Assembly (NCBI RefSeq): GCF_048544455.1
Contig: NC_133536.1
Location: forward strand, 25,236,152-25,300,151
Length of the DNA stretch: 64,000 nt
Source of the DNA: Silene latifolia
Lineage: Eukaryota; Streptophyta; Magnoliopsida; Caryophyllales; Caryophyllaceae
Reading direction: 5' to 3'
Shown here: piece after piece, positions 46,895-58,580 of the stretch
Layout: every line of letters begins with the position of its first letter
Numbering within the stretch: position 1 is the stretch's first letter
Position numbers and translations under genes: made by a program
The notes under the pieces: generated by a model
Told to the model about the DNA's origin: nothing
The model's database searches: none
Seen by the model: only the letters and a program-made list of their open reading frames with translations

Positions 46895-49800
46895 GTCTTC
46901 CCTTCTTAAAAAGAACTTCGTCCCCGAAGTTCAAACCGACACAAAACAAAGGCTCCCACTACCACACTCCCGACTCAACAATCGAAACAAACTCAATATA
47001 AAAACTTGTTACTAATTCAAACTCAACCCGACTCAACGACAACAACTATACCGACACAACATAAAAAGGGTATAAAACTCTTAAAAACTCTTTGCGATCA
47101 TCTCCTACCCCGTAAAAGAAACAAGGTTACGTCCTCGTAACCAAACATACTTGATCAAAAAGGAAAGGGTAGCGCTCTCTCATGATCTCCTCTGCCTCCC
47201 ATGTAGCTTCCTCTGTCTCGTGGTTAGACCAAAGGATCTTAAGCAACACTGTCTCACCACTCCTAGTCTTCCTAACCTTCCGGTCAAGGATCTGCTTAGG
47301 TACCTCAAGATATGATAAAGACTCATCTAGTTCTATGCTCTCTGCCTCTAACACATGTGACGGGTCACTCACATACTGCGATACATGAAACACATTATGC
47401 ACTCTTTCTAAAGCGGCGGGTAAAGCCGGACGGTAAGCAACCTCCCCAACTCGCTCTAAGATCTCATAAGGACCGATGAACTTCGACTCGGCTTGCCTTT
47501 CTTCCCAAATCTCATAACACCACGCATAGGAGACACTTTCAGAAGAACCTTATCCCCAACCTGAAACTCTATATCCCGGCGATGTAGATCTGCATAACTC
47601 TTTTGTCGATCCTGAGCTGCTCTCATGCGTTCCCTGATCATCTTAATCTGTTCCACCATCTCATGTACCATCTCTGGTCCTAGAACCACTGCCTCAGCAC
47701 TGTTGTCCCAACAAATCGGACTCCTGCATCTCCTTCCATATAACGCCTCAAACGGTGCCATGCCTATACTAGTGTGGTAGCTGTTGTTGTAAGAAAACTC
47801 TATCAAATCCAACCTCTGTTCCCAGCTACCACCAAAGTCCATCACACAAGCTCGTAACATATCCTCAAGAGTTTTGATTGTTCTCTCGATCCCGACCGTC
47901 TGTCGCGGGATGAAAAGTCGTACTCATCTTCAAAGTTGTACCCAAAGATTCCTGCAACTCTTTCCAGAACCGTGATATAAACCTCACATCTCTGTCAGAC
48001 ACTATGTCCTTAGGGACTCCATGTAACTTAAGCACATTCTTTCGATAAGCCATAACCAATTGTGCTTTAGTCCATGTATCTTTCATTGGAACAAAGTGAG
48101 CTGACTTGGTCAGTCGATCCACTATCACCCATATCATGTTATTACCCTGTTGACTCTTCGGTAAACCCACGATAAAATCCATAGAAATGGATTCCCACTT
48201 CCACTCAGGTACCTCCAAAGACTGAATCTTACCTTGTGGTCGTCGCTGTTCCCCTTTAACACTCTGGCATGTCAAACAACGGGCCACCAACTCAGCTGTT
48301 TCCTTCTTCATCCCAGGCCACCAAAACGTGTTCTTCAAATCCTTGTATAGCTTGTCTCCGCCTGGATGTACTGAATATGGTTTACAATGTGCCTCTGTCA
48401 TGATTTTCTTTTTCAGCTCCTCATCATTAGGGACACACTACCTACCATCAAACCTCAAACTACCATCTGTGTGAATAGAAAATCGGGACACCGTCCCTTT
48501 CTCTACTCCAGCTCTCCACTCAACCATCTTAGGATCTAAAGCTTGTTTACCTCGAATATCATCATAAAGATCAGGCGCATTGTCAAATCTCCACAAGATC
48601 TCCTCTCTCGAATCATATGTATCCCAAATTTCCCCACCTCATCTCTCAACCTCATCAAAGATAGAGTGCGTACACGGGGAGTGTACACTCTTCCTACTCA
48701 AAGCATCTGCAACGACATTGGCTTTCCCTTCATGGTAGATAATATCCATGTCATAATCGCCCATCAGCTCCATCCACCTCCTCTGTCTCATGTTCAACTC
48801 CTTTTGAGTGAAGATGTACTTGAGACTCTTGTGATCAGAAAATACCTTAAAGGTCGCCCCATAAAGGTAATGTCTCCAAATCTTGAGAGCAAACACCACC
48901 GCACCCAACTCTAGATCATGTGTAGGGTAGTTCTCCTCATACGGCTTCAATTGCCTAGAAGCATAGGCAATCACCTTACCGTTCTGCATCAACACACATC
49001 CCAACCCATTCTTTGAGGCATCTGTATAAACCTCAAAGTTCTCGATCCCTTCAGGTAATGCTAAGATAGGAACTGTGGTCAAACGCTCCTTTAATGTTTG
49101 GAACGCCTTTTCACAACTCTCATCCCAACGAAATCTGTTCTCTTTCCTCATCAACGCTGTCATAGGTCTAGCTATCTTGGAGAAATCTTTCACGAACCGT
49201 CTGTAGTATCCAGCTAAACCCAAGAAACTCCTAACCTCAGCGACATTCTTTGGTGCTTCCCACTTTGTCACTGCCTCAATCTTTGCCGATCCACAGCTAC
49301 TCCTCCTTAGAGATCACATGCCCCAAAAAAGCAACTTTCTCCAACCAGAACTCACACTTGGACAGCTTAGCATACAACTCATGATCTCTCAACGTCTGCA
49401 ACACGATCCTCAGATGCTCCTCATGCTCCTCCTTAGTCTTAGAGTAGACTAAGATGTCATCGATGAACACCACCACGAACTTGTCCAAACACTGTCTGAA
49501 GATTCTGTTCATCAAATCCATAAACACGGCCGGTGCATTAGATAACCCAAACGGCATCACCACATACTCATAGTGGCCATACCTCGACGTGAAAGCTGTC
49601 TTTGGTATGTCCACCTCTCTAATCTTCACCTGATGGTACCCCGACCTCAAATCAATCTTGGAAAAGACTGATGCACCACTCAACTGATAAAACAGGTCAT
49701 CTATCCTTGGCAAAGGATACTTGTTCTTCACCGTCACTCGGTTCGACTCTCTAATCTATGCATAACCTCAAACTCCCATCCTTCTTCTTCACGAAAATAA

Positions 49801-51786
49801 TCTGGTGCTCCCCACGGCGATACACTAGGTCTAATGTATCCCTTCTCTATCGATCATCTAACTCGCTTCCCGAGCTCCTCCATCTCTTTAGGACCCATCC
49901 GGTACGGTGCCTTAGAGATTGGCCCCGTCCCCGGTTTCAACTCAACGGTGAAATCTATCTCCCTCTTCGGTGGTAACCCCGGAATCTCGTCAGGAAAAAC
50001 ATCGGCAAACTCTCCCACCACTGGTATCTCGTCAACTGTCGGACTCTCTATCCGGTCATCTCTCACATGGCATAAGATCAAGGGACATCCCTTCCTCAGA
50101 TAAGACTTCAACGTGATAGCTGCAATCAACTTAACTTTGGGTTTGACTAAAAACCCACGATAAGACACACTAATACCCTTAGGCCCTCTCAAAGACACTT
50201 TCTTTTGATGACAGTCTATCTTAGCTTTATACTTTCCCAGCCAATCCATCCCGACTATCATCTCAAAATCGTTAAAAGGAAACTCTAGCAAGTCTACAGG
50301 TAGATCAACTTGCCCAACTATCATAGACACATCTCTAAACAACCTCCCACAAGATACAGACTCTCCCGAAGGTATGAAAACTTTCTCACTCACAGACTCA
50401 TATACTCTTAAACCCAACCTTTTAACATGACTCGATGATACAAACGATCGGGAAGCCCCGAATCAAACAAAACAAAGGTATGAATACCGTTAACAAGAAA
50501 GGTACCGTGATAACATGTGCATCCTCCTCACCGCTTTCTTGTCCATCATGAACAACTTTCCATCGGTCTTCTCGTCCACCTCCCCGGACAAGATCTTGGT
50601 GATGTGGCCGGCTTAGCGCCCGACCCCTGATTGTTGTTGTTGTTCGTAGCTGGTTTCTGATAAGAATTACCGCCGTTGCGGTTACCTCCACTCTGATAGC
50701 TCTGGCTCCCCCGGTTGGACCATGACCCACTTGGTCTGTTGCTCGCATAACTCTGTGCCGGTCCCTGAGAATAACTTCCCCGACCCGTCCCCTGAAAAGC
50801 TCCAGGCACACTCGTGCACTCATGTCTCTTGTGGCCGACACCGCCACATCCAAAGCAAGTCATACCCCAACTGTTACTGCTACCCTCACGGCCACGCCCG
50901 AAGGAAGCCCCAAAGACTAAACCCGACCCGTGAAAGAAAACCCTTAGCTTGATTGTGGTTGCCTTTCTTATGACTAGATTGGCCACCACCCTCACTCTCA
51001 GCCTTTCTTTTCTCAACACCAGACCTCTCCTGAGCCATCTCCACTAACCTCTCAGCCCTCCCAGCTCTCTCATAAGCGTCCTTAACATCAGTAAGGACTC
51101 CTACAGGTAGCTTATCCATGATCCTAGGGGTCAACCCCCTCTCAAACCTCAGCGCCAGATTCTCATCACTTAATCCCATGTCCTCAGCATACCTAGACTT
51201 CTCATTAAACTGCTTATAGTACTCAGCCACAGACATGTCAGATGTCATCTTGAACCCATCGAACTCCTCCCTCAGCTTGCTTCTCACATGCTCTGGCACA
51301 AACTCTTTTCTCATAGCCCTACGGAACTCATCCCAAGGTATAGCAGGTAAGCCTTGGTTAGCATACATCTCTCTGGCACTCACTTTCACCTTATCCCACC
51401 ACTCACCAGCTGCCTCTCTCAGATAGAACGCAATTTGCTCTACTCTCATCTCATCAGGACAATGAACCAGGTCCAGTATATTCTCCATCTCACGATGCCA
51501 GTTGTCAAGAAGGTTTGGTTCCCCGGTCCCTTTGTACTCCCTTGGGTTGAACCTAGCTATGTAAAGGCTGATCTTAGAGTGATCAACCTCCTTATCCTTA
51601 TTCACTTTATTTAAGGCCTCCGTAAGAGCATCCTGGTGCTCCAACATCTTAACAATATCATCCGTATTCATGGACTCAGCTCTCGCATAGTAAGCGTTTC
51701 TCTTAGGCGGCATCTTGAAGCTATATATAAGAAAGGGTAGACATAAACACATGTACTAAACCTCAAAACACGAAAACAGGCTACCC

Positions 51787-52070
51787 AGGTACTACTCGAT
51801 CGAGTATCCCAACCTACTCGATCGAGTAAGAGGCTACTCGATCGAGTGCCTCCCATACTCGATCGAGTACCTCGACTTCAGAACACAAACAGACCTTCTG
51901 ACTTCTAACATACTCGACCGAGTAGACAGGCTACTCGATCGAGTGACCCCCTACTCGATCGAGTACCCCTAGTTACTTGATCGAGTACCCTAAAACTCGA
52001 TTCTGGTCGTAAAAACGTCAAAAACCCACCCGATCAAGTCAGTCCCACTCGATCGAGTCATGCTAACTCG
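51787..52070 (-). repeat. Array of the palindrome ACTCGATCGAGT
   Basis: About ten copies or one- to two-base variants of (T)ACTCGATCGAGT(A), spaced roughly 18-30 bp, lie between the gag start and the primer-binding site. The same palindrome is in the LTR (46728-46866). Confidence 0.85.
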
Positions 52071-53553
52071 AATATGCTACCCGCATGCTATGACATATTC
52101 CAACATGTAACACAACTTATAAACACGATATTACTTCTTCATTATGCATACTATACTACTCAACTGCTCATGCAATTAACAAACAATTATATCATGTTAT
52201 TAATGCCACATAGTAATCACTCAACATGCTTCTCATTCCAACACAGTTCTATATATATATTTCTCTTCAATTTCATTCATATTCTCAACTTCTACTTCAA
52301 ACATCCCACATTTACAACACACCTCATCACATCCACACACCAGTGAACAAACAACACATATGACTTAACAGAGAATTTCCCCCATGTGACCGGTTCAAAA
52401 TTGTAGGGCGAGTTCGCGACTTTAGGACGTCTCCTAAGCCTTTGCATTAGCTCCTACAACCTTTACCCCTGGTTCATTTTAATTGACTCCCTATATTCAT
52501 TGGGTTCATTGGTTACAGTTTTCACGATCGTCGCTCTGATACCATTTTGAACACCCCCATACTCCAAGTGCCTTACCAGGACCACTCAGGTATAAGGACG
52601 TTACCATCTCGGTTACCCGAGGCAATGATAATCAAATAAACAATAATGAAATGATATTTAAATAGTAATACTTTAGCGAAAGGGTACAATCCAAAAACCA
52701 AACCAAATACTAATACATGTTCTCAAAATGGCTGTCTACTGAACTAACTGAAATGTATATGAAAACTGCTAAACTACAGCGGAAGACTTCTATCATCTGA
52801 TCGTGGCAATCCCAGCAATCCCAGTACTCATGTCATACCTGCTCACCATCCCCGAATGGATCACCGCAGGTTTTCAAAACATTCACCGGGGTCAGTACTA
52901 TTTACACAAGAGGTATAATCAACAATACAGTAACCAACACAACTCAAACAATCATATATGATCAAGCACTCCACTCCATCTCCGTCTCCGACTGTCCACT
53001 GGACCAGCCACACGCCAGGGGGGGACCGCACCGTTCCCACCTAAGCCCCGCTCATCATACCGAGCGATAACCCCGTCCCATTAATGTGCACATCCCCTTC
53101 CGTGGCGGGTTCCACGAAGGGCGAAACTAGGGCGTGAAGCCACTCCCGCAAGTGACTCCACTCACCGAGAACGCATCTCGAGAACCACGACACAAACAAT
53201 CACAATCACAATCACTACATCGTCTGAATCAACCAATTATACTAATTACAAGACAACACCACACCACATATAAGTAATACGAGTAGGGAAACCCTACCCG
53301 GAAAGCACAATTGTCGACGATCTCACAAATTTGAAGTCAAAAAGCTTCCTCTACGAATCCTCCTCCTAATTATACAAGCACATAATTACTACTATGCACA
53401 TAACACAACAAAATCCCCAATTCCCAATATTAGGGTTTAACTAACTTTGACGAAATACAATAAAAACGGTATAAAGGTCTTACCCTCGACGCAAGGATTA
53501 CAACGGTGTAAAGACAAGTGAAATCCGACCTTCCGAGCTCCGGGATTTGTTAA

Positions 53554-54264
53554 TGTTCCGGGTGTAATTCCAGAGCAGTTATTTTTTACCACCTGTGCTT
53601 GTAGAATGACGTCTTTGATTGAATCCTCCTTTCGGTCTCCTGAAACAGTGAACAAACTGAGGGCTCGGCTTTGGACCGAGCGAACTCACTCCGACGCTCA
53701 AGTCAGTAAACTTAGAGAGATAAGTTGTTGTTACTTGGCGAAATGTATTTTGTAGAGAGATAAGGAAGATATTACCAGATGAATAGTGATTCTTAGGTTA
53801 AATTGTGGATCCCCTCCTCAATGAGAGTTGAGGAGTATTTATAAACTTTCACCTTTTGTCACTTAGTGGCCAAGTGGCTAGCAGGTGGAAAGACTTATCT
53901 ACCCTCGGCCGAGGGACCCATGGCAGGCCGGCGGGCCCTGTTGACTCGCCGCCGAGGGGTCTTGGATATGAGTTCGCGGATGTGTGCCCCGGCTGGCTAT
54001 ATGCCCCGGCCGGGACCCAAGAGACAGGCCGACAGGGGGCGTCGGTTAGGCTGTCTAAGTCGTTGACTTGCTTGTGGATATCTCTGACCTTGCTCAATAT
54101 GTTGACTTGGTCGGTCACGGTGCGAATATGCCCCATCAATTTGCCCCAGCGTAGTCTATGCCGTGGTATGGGCTCCGATGTATGTTGAGCGTATATTCTG
54201 CGTAAGACGAAATTTTCTGCCCCGGCTTCTTCTACCTCGGCTTGGTTCTGCTTAGGCCGTACCA
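53554..54264 (-). repeat. 3' LTR of the Tat/Retand-like element
   Basis: On the + strand TGTTCCGGGTG...CGTACCA. A minus-strand TATAAATA box lies near 53838. The first 210 bases match 63789-64000 with a few substitutions and one short indel. Confidence 0.85.
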
Positions 54265-54810
54265 TATCCCCCCTCCACATGGATGTGTAAAGGGCATCCG
54301 ATGTGGAGAAGAAAGTGACGCTGGCCGAGACCTGGGTTGAGAGTGCCGGTTGTTTTTGATTGCCCCCGGCCGGTGCTACCTAGCTTGGTTGATCATGTGG
54401 CCGGCGTAGAACAGATACTTAGGAATTTGTTGAGGAAGATGAATAGGCAGAGAGATATGAAGGGGCGTGTTGAAGACACTTGGTCACTGTTGCATTGATT
54501 GACGTTCAACTGTTGCAACGATTGACATTCCGTGGTTGCATGTCTGACACGTGTCTGTTCGCTGATTGGCTGACGTTTCATGGGTTGTGCCCTGATTGGT
54601 CCTTCTTCATGGGCTTTCCCCTATAAATAGGGCGATTAGTCCCCAAATTGGCCACCAATTTCATTTTCTCTAAAATTTTCTTCTCTCTAAACTTTCAAGG
54701 GCTTCTTTCTCTTCTAACCTTCAGAGTCGTTACTTCGGCTAGTGCTTTTCTTCAAGGTAAACAAACAAATTTTTCTCAATCTCTTATTTTGTTAAGTAAT
54801 TGTTGCTACC

Positions 54811-57270
54811 ATGTCTTCTGCTGATGCCGGAACTAGTAACCGTGCGCCGGGGGGTTCCCCGTCGCGTCTTGATGAGGAGGAGATACTAGACGCCATCCCG
54901 ATAAGGTCTGGGGGCCCTAGGTCTCCTTCTCCCGAAGTCGACCCAAAAGTTTTGGAGGATTGGGAGGATGATGATGACGGTGATGATGCTGAGAGGGCTC
55001 ATCCTAATGAGGGGAGGCAGTACGTCATGGATCACGGCGAGGCCTGCATGACTGGTCTTGATCGTGCCTGGACCAATAAATTCGCCAGTTATTCCGGCGG
55101 AAATCTTTTCGAGGGTCATTTCTCCTTCGGTGAGGGGTACAAAATTGTTATCCCCGAGAAGGGTCGGGCGATCTGTTGCCCTCCCCGGTCACATCGGCGT
55201 ATATATCGAGGCACCGGAGTATGGGCTCCGGTTTCCTTTGAATGAATACGTCGCGGCCATCATCAAAGCTATGAACGTCGCCGTGGCTCAACTGCATCCG
55301 TTGGCCATTAGGACGATAGTTGGCTTCGTGTGGCTCTGTATCTTTAAGGGGAGGTCCCTACGATTAACTTATTCCGCCGGCTTCATCATCTTTGGCCATC
55401 GACCCCGATAAAGTGGGGTGGTACGGCGTGCGGATGGAGCCGGGCTACATCTCCGTTGATAAGCTTTCTTCCCGCAAGGACCGGAAGGGGCGGTGGGTGT
55501 ATGTCGAAGTGCTTGGGATGACTATCCGCTGCCCCGGTCCTTCCAGCACCAAGTTAATTTGCGGTGCGAGAGCGAGCGGAGCGTGACAAATGGGTAACCC
55601 GGAGTAAGCTTAAGATGGACGCTTCAAGGTCTGTCTTAATGCGGATGAGAAGCGGGCGTCTGCAGTTGTTTGATCTTTGAGAAGGGATGGGTGCCCCGAC
55701 TCGGTTATTCTTCGGGATGAGTTTGCTTTGCCGCGTCGGCCTCATCTGACCGCCCTCAACCAGGGTGAGTAGGGTCGGTGTGAGGCCCATTTTTGCCTGT
55801 TATGCTCCCGTTTTTAGAACTTTGTTTTAATTCTTTCATGTAACTCTTGTCTGGTTTCTTGCAGACCGGTTTGGCCAGGATCTGTCTGAGAGGACATTGA
55901 AGAGGTTAGGGCTTGACAAGGACGGGAAGGTCGTTCAGCAGCATCCTCAGGCTGACGCGCGTGATCGTAGACTGGCTCCCAACGAACTCATGGACAAGCA
56001 GCTGAAGGCACTGGATCCGGCGGTGGCTCAAGCACGGGTTCTCGGAGGCGTGCGAAGAAAAACCAAAGGCGTCCGGTCGGCGACGGCGTCAACCCCAACT
56101 CCTCTTCAACCCCAACGGTCCGGAAGGAATGTGGAGGTCGTCGATATTACTGCGGAGGTGGTGACTGTTGCGAAGGGCCCTCCTCCTCCAAAGAAGAGAA
56201 AAGAACCACTGTCGGCTTCCACCGTTGCCGGGGGAAAGAATGGTTCACCCGGTCCTTTATCTAAGAAGGTCCAGACTGGTACGGACCTAACCTGTGGTTC
56301 AGACTTAGCTGGTTCATTATGCATTCCCGATGACAGACTCTTTGATGTGTCAATGAATGTTGACATGGATGCGCTTGTGTGAATTTTTTGTAGATCCGCT
56401 GCGTCGGCGCCCCGGTTCTCACGGAGCGGCAATTAGAGAAGCAGCCTGAGAAGGCGGGTGATAGAAATGTCACCGTTGACTCCTTACTCCAGAAGGTTTC
56501 CCCCACCGAGCTTGTGGCAGAGGGGACGAGAATATACAAGAGGCTGCGAAATGGACTCAGCCAGCCGGCTCCCACATTATGGAGCAAGAGAAGGCTATGG
56601 CCCAAGCTGGGCCATTGATCGAACGGCTTAAGCTTGATCTTTCCGCTGCAAAGGGGGAAGCCGGGAAGGCTAAGCTTGACCTCCTTGCTGCACGAAAGCG
56701 TGTGGAGGAAGCTGAGAAGCAACTATTGGCCGAGAGGGCCAAAGTTGAGGCTTTCTTGATGCCACCGCCGCCAAGTTCTTTGGAGGAGCGGGACGGTATA
56801 AGGGCGATTCTGACGCCGTAGTTGCCAAGAGGGAAGAATGGAAGGAAATGTACTTGGCTCAGTCGGAGGCACATAGGGGCACAAGGGATATCCTTGCCCA
56901 AAAGGAGAAAGATATTGAGATGCTTCAGACTGAGATCATCCCTACCATGTGCGCCCAATTCCGGGACCAGGCCGAGGAAGCGACCAGGGAGGCTATCAAG
57001 AAGCTCATTCCTGAAGGCTCCTTCCCGTGGCAACAATTTGAGCAGCTTCTGGATGAGATGGCCGATGCTGCGGAAAAAGCGGCTGCGAAAAAGGCGGAGG
57101 CGGCGAAGGCGGCTCAGATAGCTGAGGCCAAGGCGGCCTACGATTCAAAGGTGAAGGAGGCCGAAGAGGAGGCTGAGAGGCTAAAGGCACGTGAAAATGA
57201 CGAGCTTTCCTCTGGGCCGGCCACCGAAGATGATGCTGCTGCTGCCGATGGGGGGCAGCAACAAGCGTAG
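54811..57270 (+). CDS. Antisense extra ORF of the Tat/Retand-like element (fossil)
   Basis: Open blocks on the + strand, opposite to gag-pol, with start MSSADAGTSNRAPGG. They include an acidic stretch (DWEDDDDGDD) and a block YGLRFPLNEYVAAIIKAMNV...PLAIRTIVGFVWLC. I recognise that block as the 'putative gypsy type transposon' domain found in such antisense ORFs. The end (about 56580-57270) is a long Ala/Glu/Lys-rich coiled coil. At least one GT-AG intron-like gap (about 55764-55864) lies between blocks. The reading is interrupted, so I treat it as a fossil. The protein's role is not known; a TATA-like ATAAATAG lies upstream near 54623. Confidence 0.7.
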
Positions 57271-57499
57271 GGAGACGGGCGGTCGTCACCAGACTCACCC
57301 GGCATCTCGGATAGCTTTAGCTGTTCGGGGGCCAACTATTGAGCCTTTCCTCCCTGCCATCTTTTGGCGCTTCAAATGTCATGTTTGTAACCTTTTGTTT
57401 TTCTTTTCCTTGTTTTTGTAAAACTTTGGTAGGTTGCGTTTTGGCTCATCCCTATGGGGACGACCGTCGTCTGTATTCTTCTCATTTGTAATAAGAGTT

Positions 57500-58047
57500 T
57501 GCTCATTTTGCCTCTGGCTTGGCCGAGGTCTTCTCTTGTCTTCTTGCGTTATTAATTGAGCGCTTTTTCATTTTTACCTTCGGCTTGGCCGAGGCAACTA
57601 GAAGGCGCATCTCAACTGCGTTTAACGTCTTTCTCTTGAACATGTTAGCATGTTGGCCGCTTCCTCTTTCACTCTCGGTCTAGCCGATGCGTCGGAATTG
57701 CGCTTCCCAACCGCCGTTGTGAACATGTTGGCGTATCGACCGTTGTGTCCTCTGCCAGGCCTTCGGTTTGGCCGAGGCGACTAGAGGTTATGGCGCGACA
57801 GCGTCTGTTAGCGTATCGACCGTTGTGTCCCCTGCCAGGCCTTCGGTGGGCCGAGGCGACTAGAGGTTACGGCGCGACAGCGTCTGTTAGCGTATCGACC
57901 GTTGTGTCCCCTGCCAGGCCTTCGGTGGGCCGAGGCGACTAGGGGTTACGGCGCGATAGCGTCTGTTAGCGTATCGACCGTTGTGTCCCCTGCCAGGCCT
58001 TCGGCGGGCCGAGGCGATTAGGGGTTACGGCGCGATAGCGTCTGTAT
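57500..58047. repeat. Tandem repeat of the Retand-like element, unit 79-80 bp
   Basis: GCGTATCGACCGTTGTGTCC begins at 57731, 57811, 57890 and 57969, giving four near-identical units of 80, 79 and 79 bp. Looser relatives (GGC(T)TTGGCCGAGG) precede from about 57508. The array lies between the antisense ORF and integrase. Confidence 0.85.
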
Positions 58048-58580
58048 CCCTGCAATCGCACCGGTAGTGATTTGCCGTGGCGTCTACTTCTTGGTAATGA
58101 CTATGGGGGGGGGGGAAATGAACACTTTGATGGAAAACTTGGACGATTCTTCATTAGACATAAACATGCGTCGGGGTGCCCACAGTTGTCTTAGGCACCT
58201 CCGCCGCTATACAAAGTATTTCCTGAGGTTGTCAGTGTTCCAATGGCTCATCAAAGGCACACCCCCCATGTCTGTCAGCCGGTATGTACCCGGCCTCATT
58301 TCTTCAACGACTTTCTAGGGACCTTCCCGATTAGCCGTCGATTTACCATGAATGTTCCCTTTGTTGGTGGCGGCTGATTTTCTTAGGACTAGATCTCCTA
58401 CTTTTAGGTCCCTTTTGTGGACTCTTCGGTTGTATGCTCTTCTCATTCGGTTTTGGTATCTTGCCAAGTTGAGCCGTCTTTGTATCTCGGCTTTCCTCGA
58501 CCAGGTCTAGGGAGGCTCTTAGACCTTCCTCATTTTCAACCGGGTTAAAGGTGGCCGTTACGAATGTCGGCACCGTTGCC

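Larger units (their letters stand above)
45579..53553 (-). mobile_element. Ty3/gypsy (Tekay/Del chromovirus) element, broken
   Basis: A minus-strand element with its 3' LTR at 45579-46894 (1316 bp) and its 5' LTR beginning at 52548. The rest of the 5' LTR is displaced by the Gypsy inserted at 53554. The primer-binding site next to the 5' LTR is TGGTATCAGAGC on the minus strand (tRNA-Met type). Recognisable parts, right to left: gag (about 50550-51752, with a Gln/Gly/Ser-rich end and zinc knuckle), protease (about 50000-50417), reverse transcriptase/RNase H (48639-49900, with [13 protein letters not shown]), integrase (about 47456-48401, with CLTCQSVKGEQRRP and the MDFIVGLPKS core), and a chromodomain-like tail (47127-47402). 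It shows a modest number of breaks. The LTRs differ at a few percent, so it is not among the youngest here. Confidence 0.9.
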
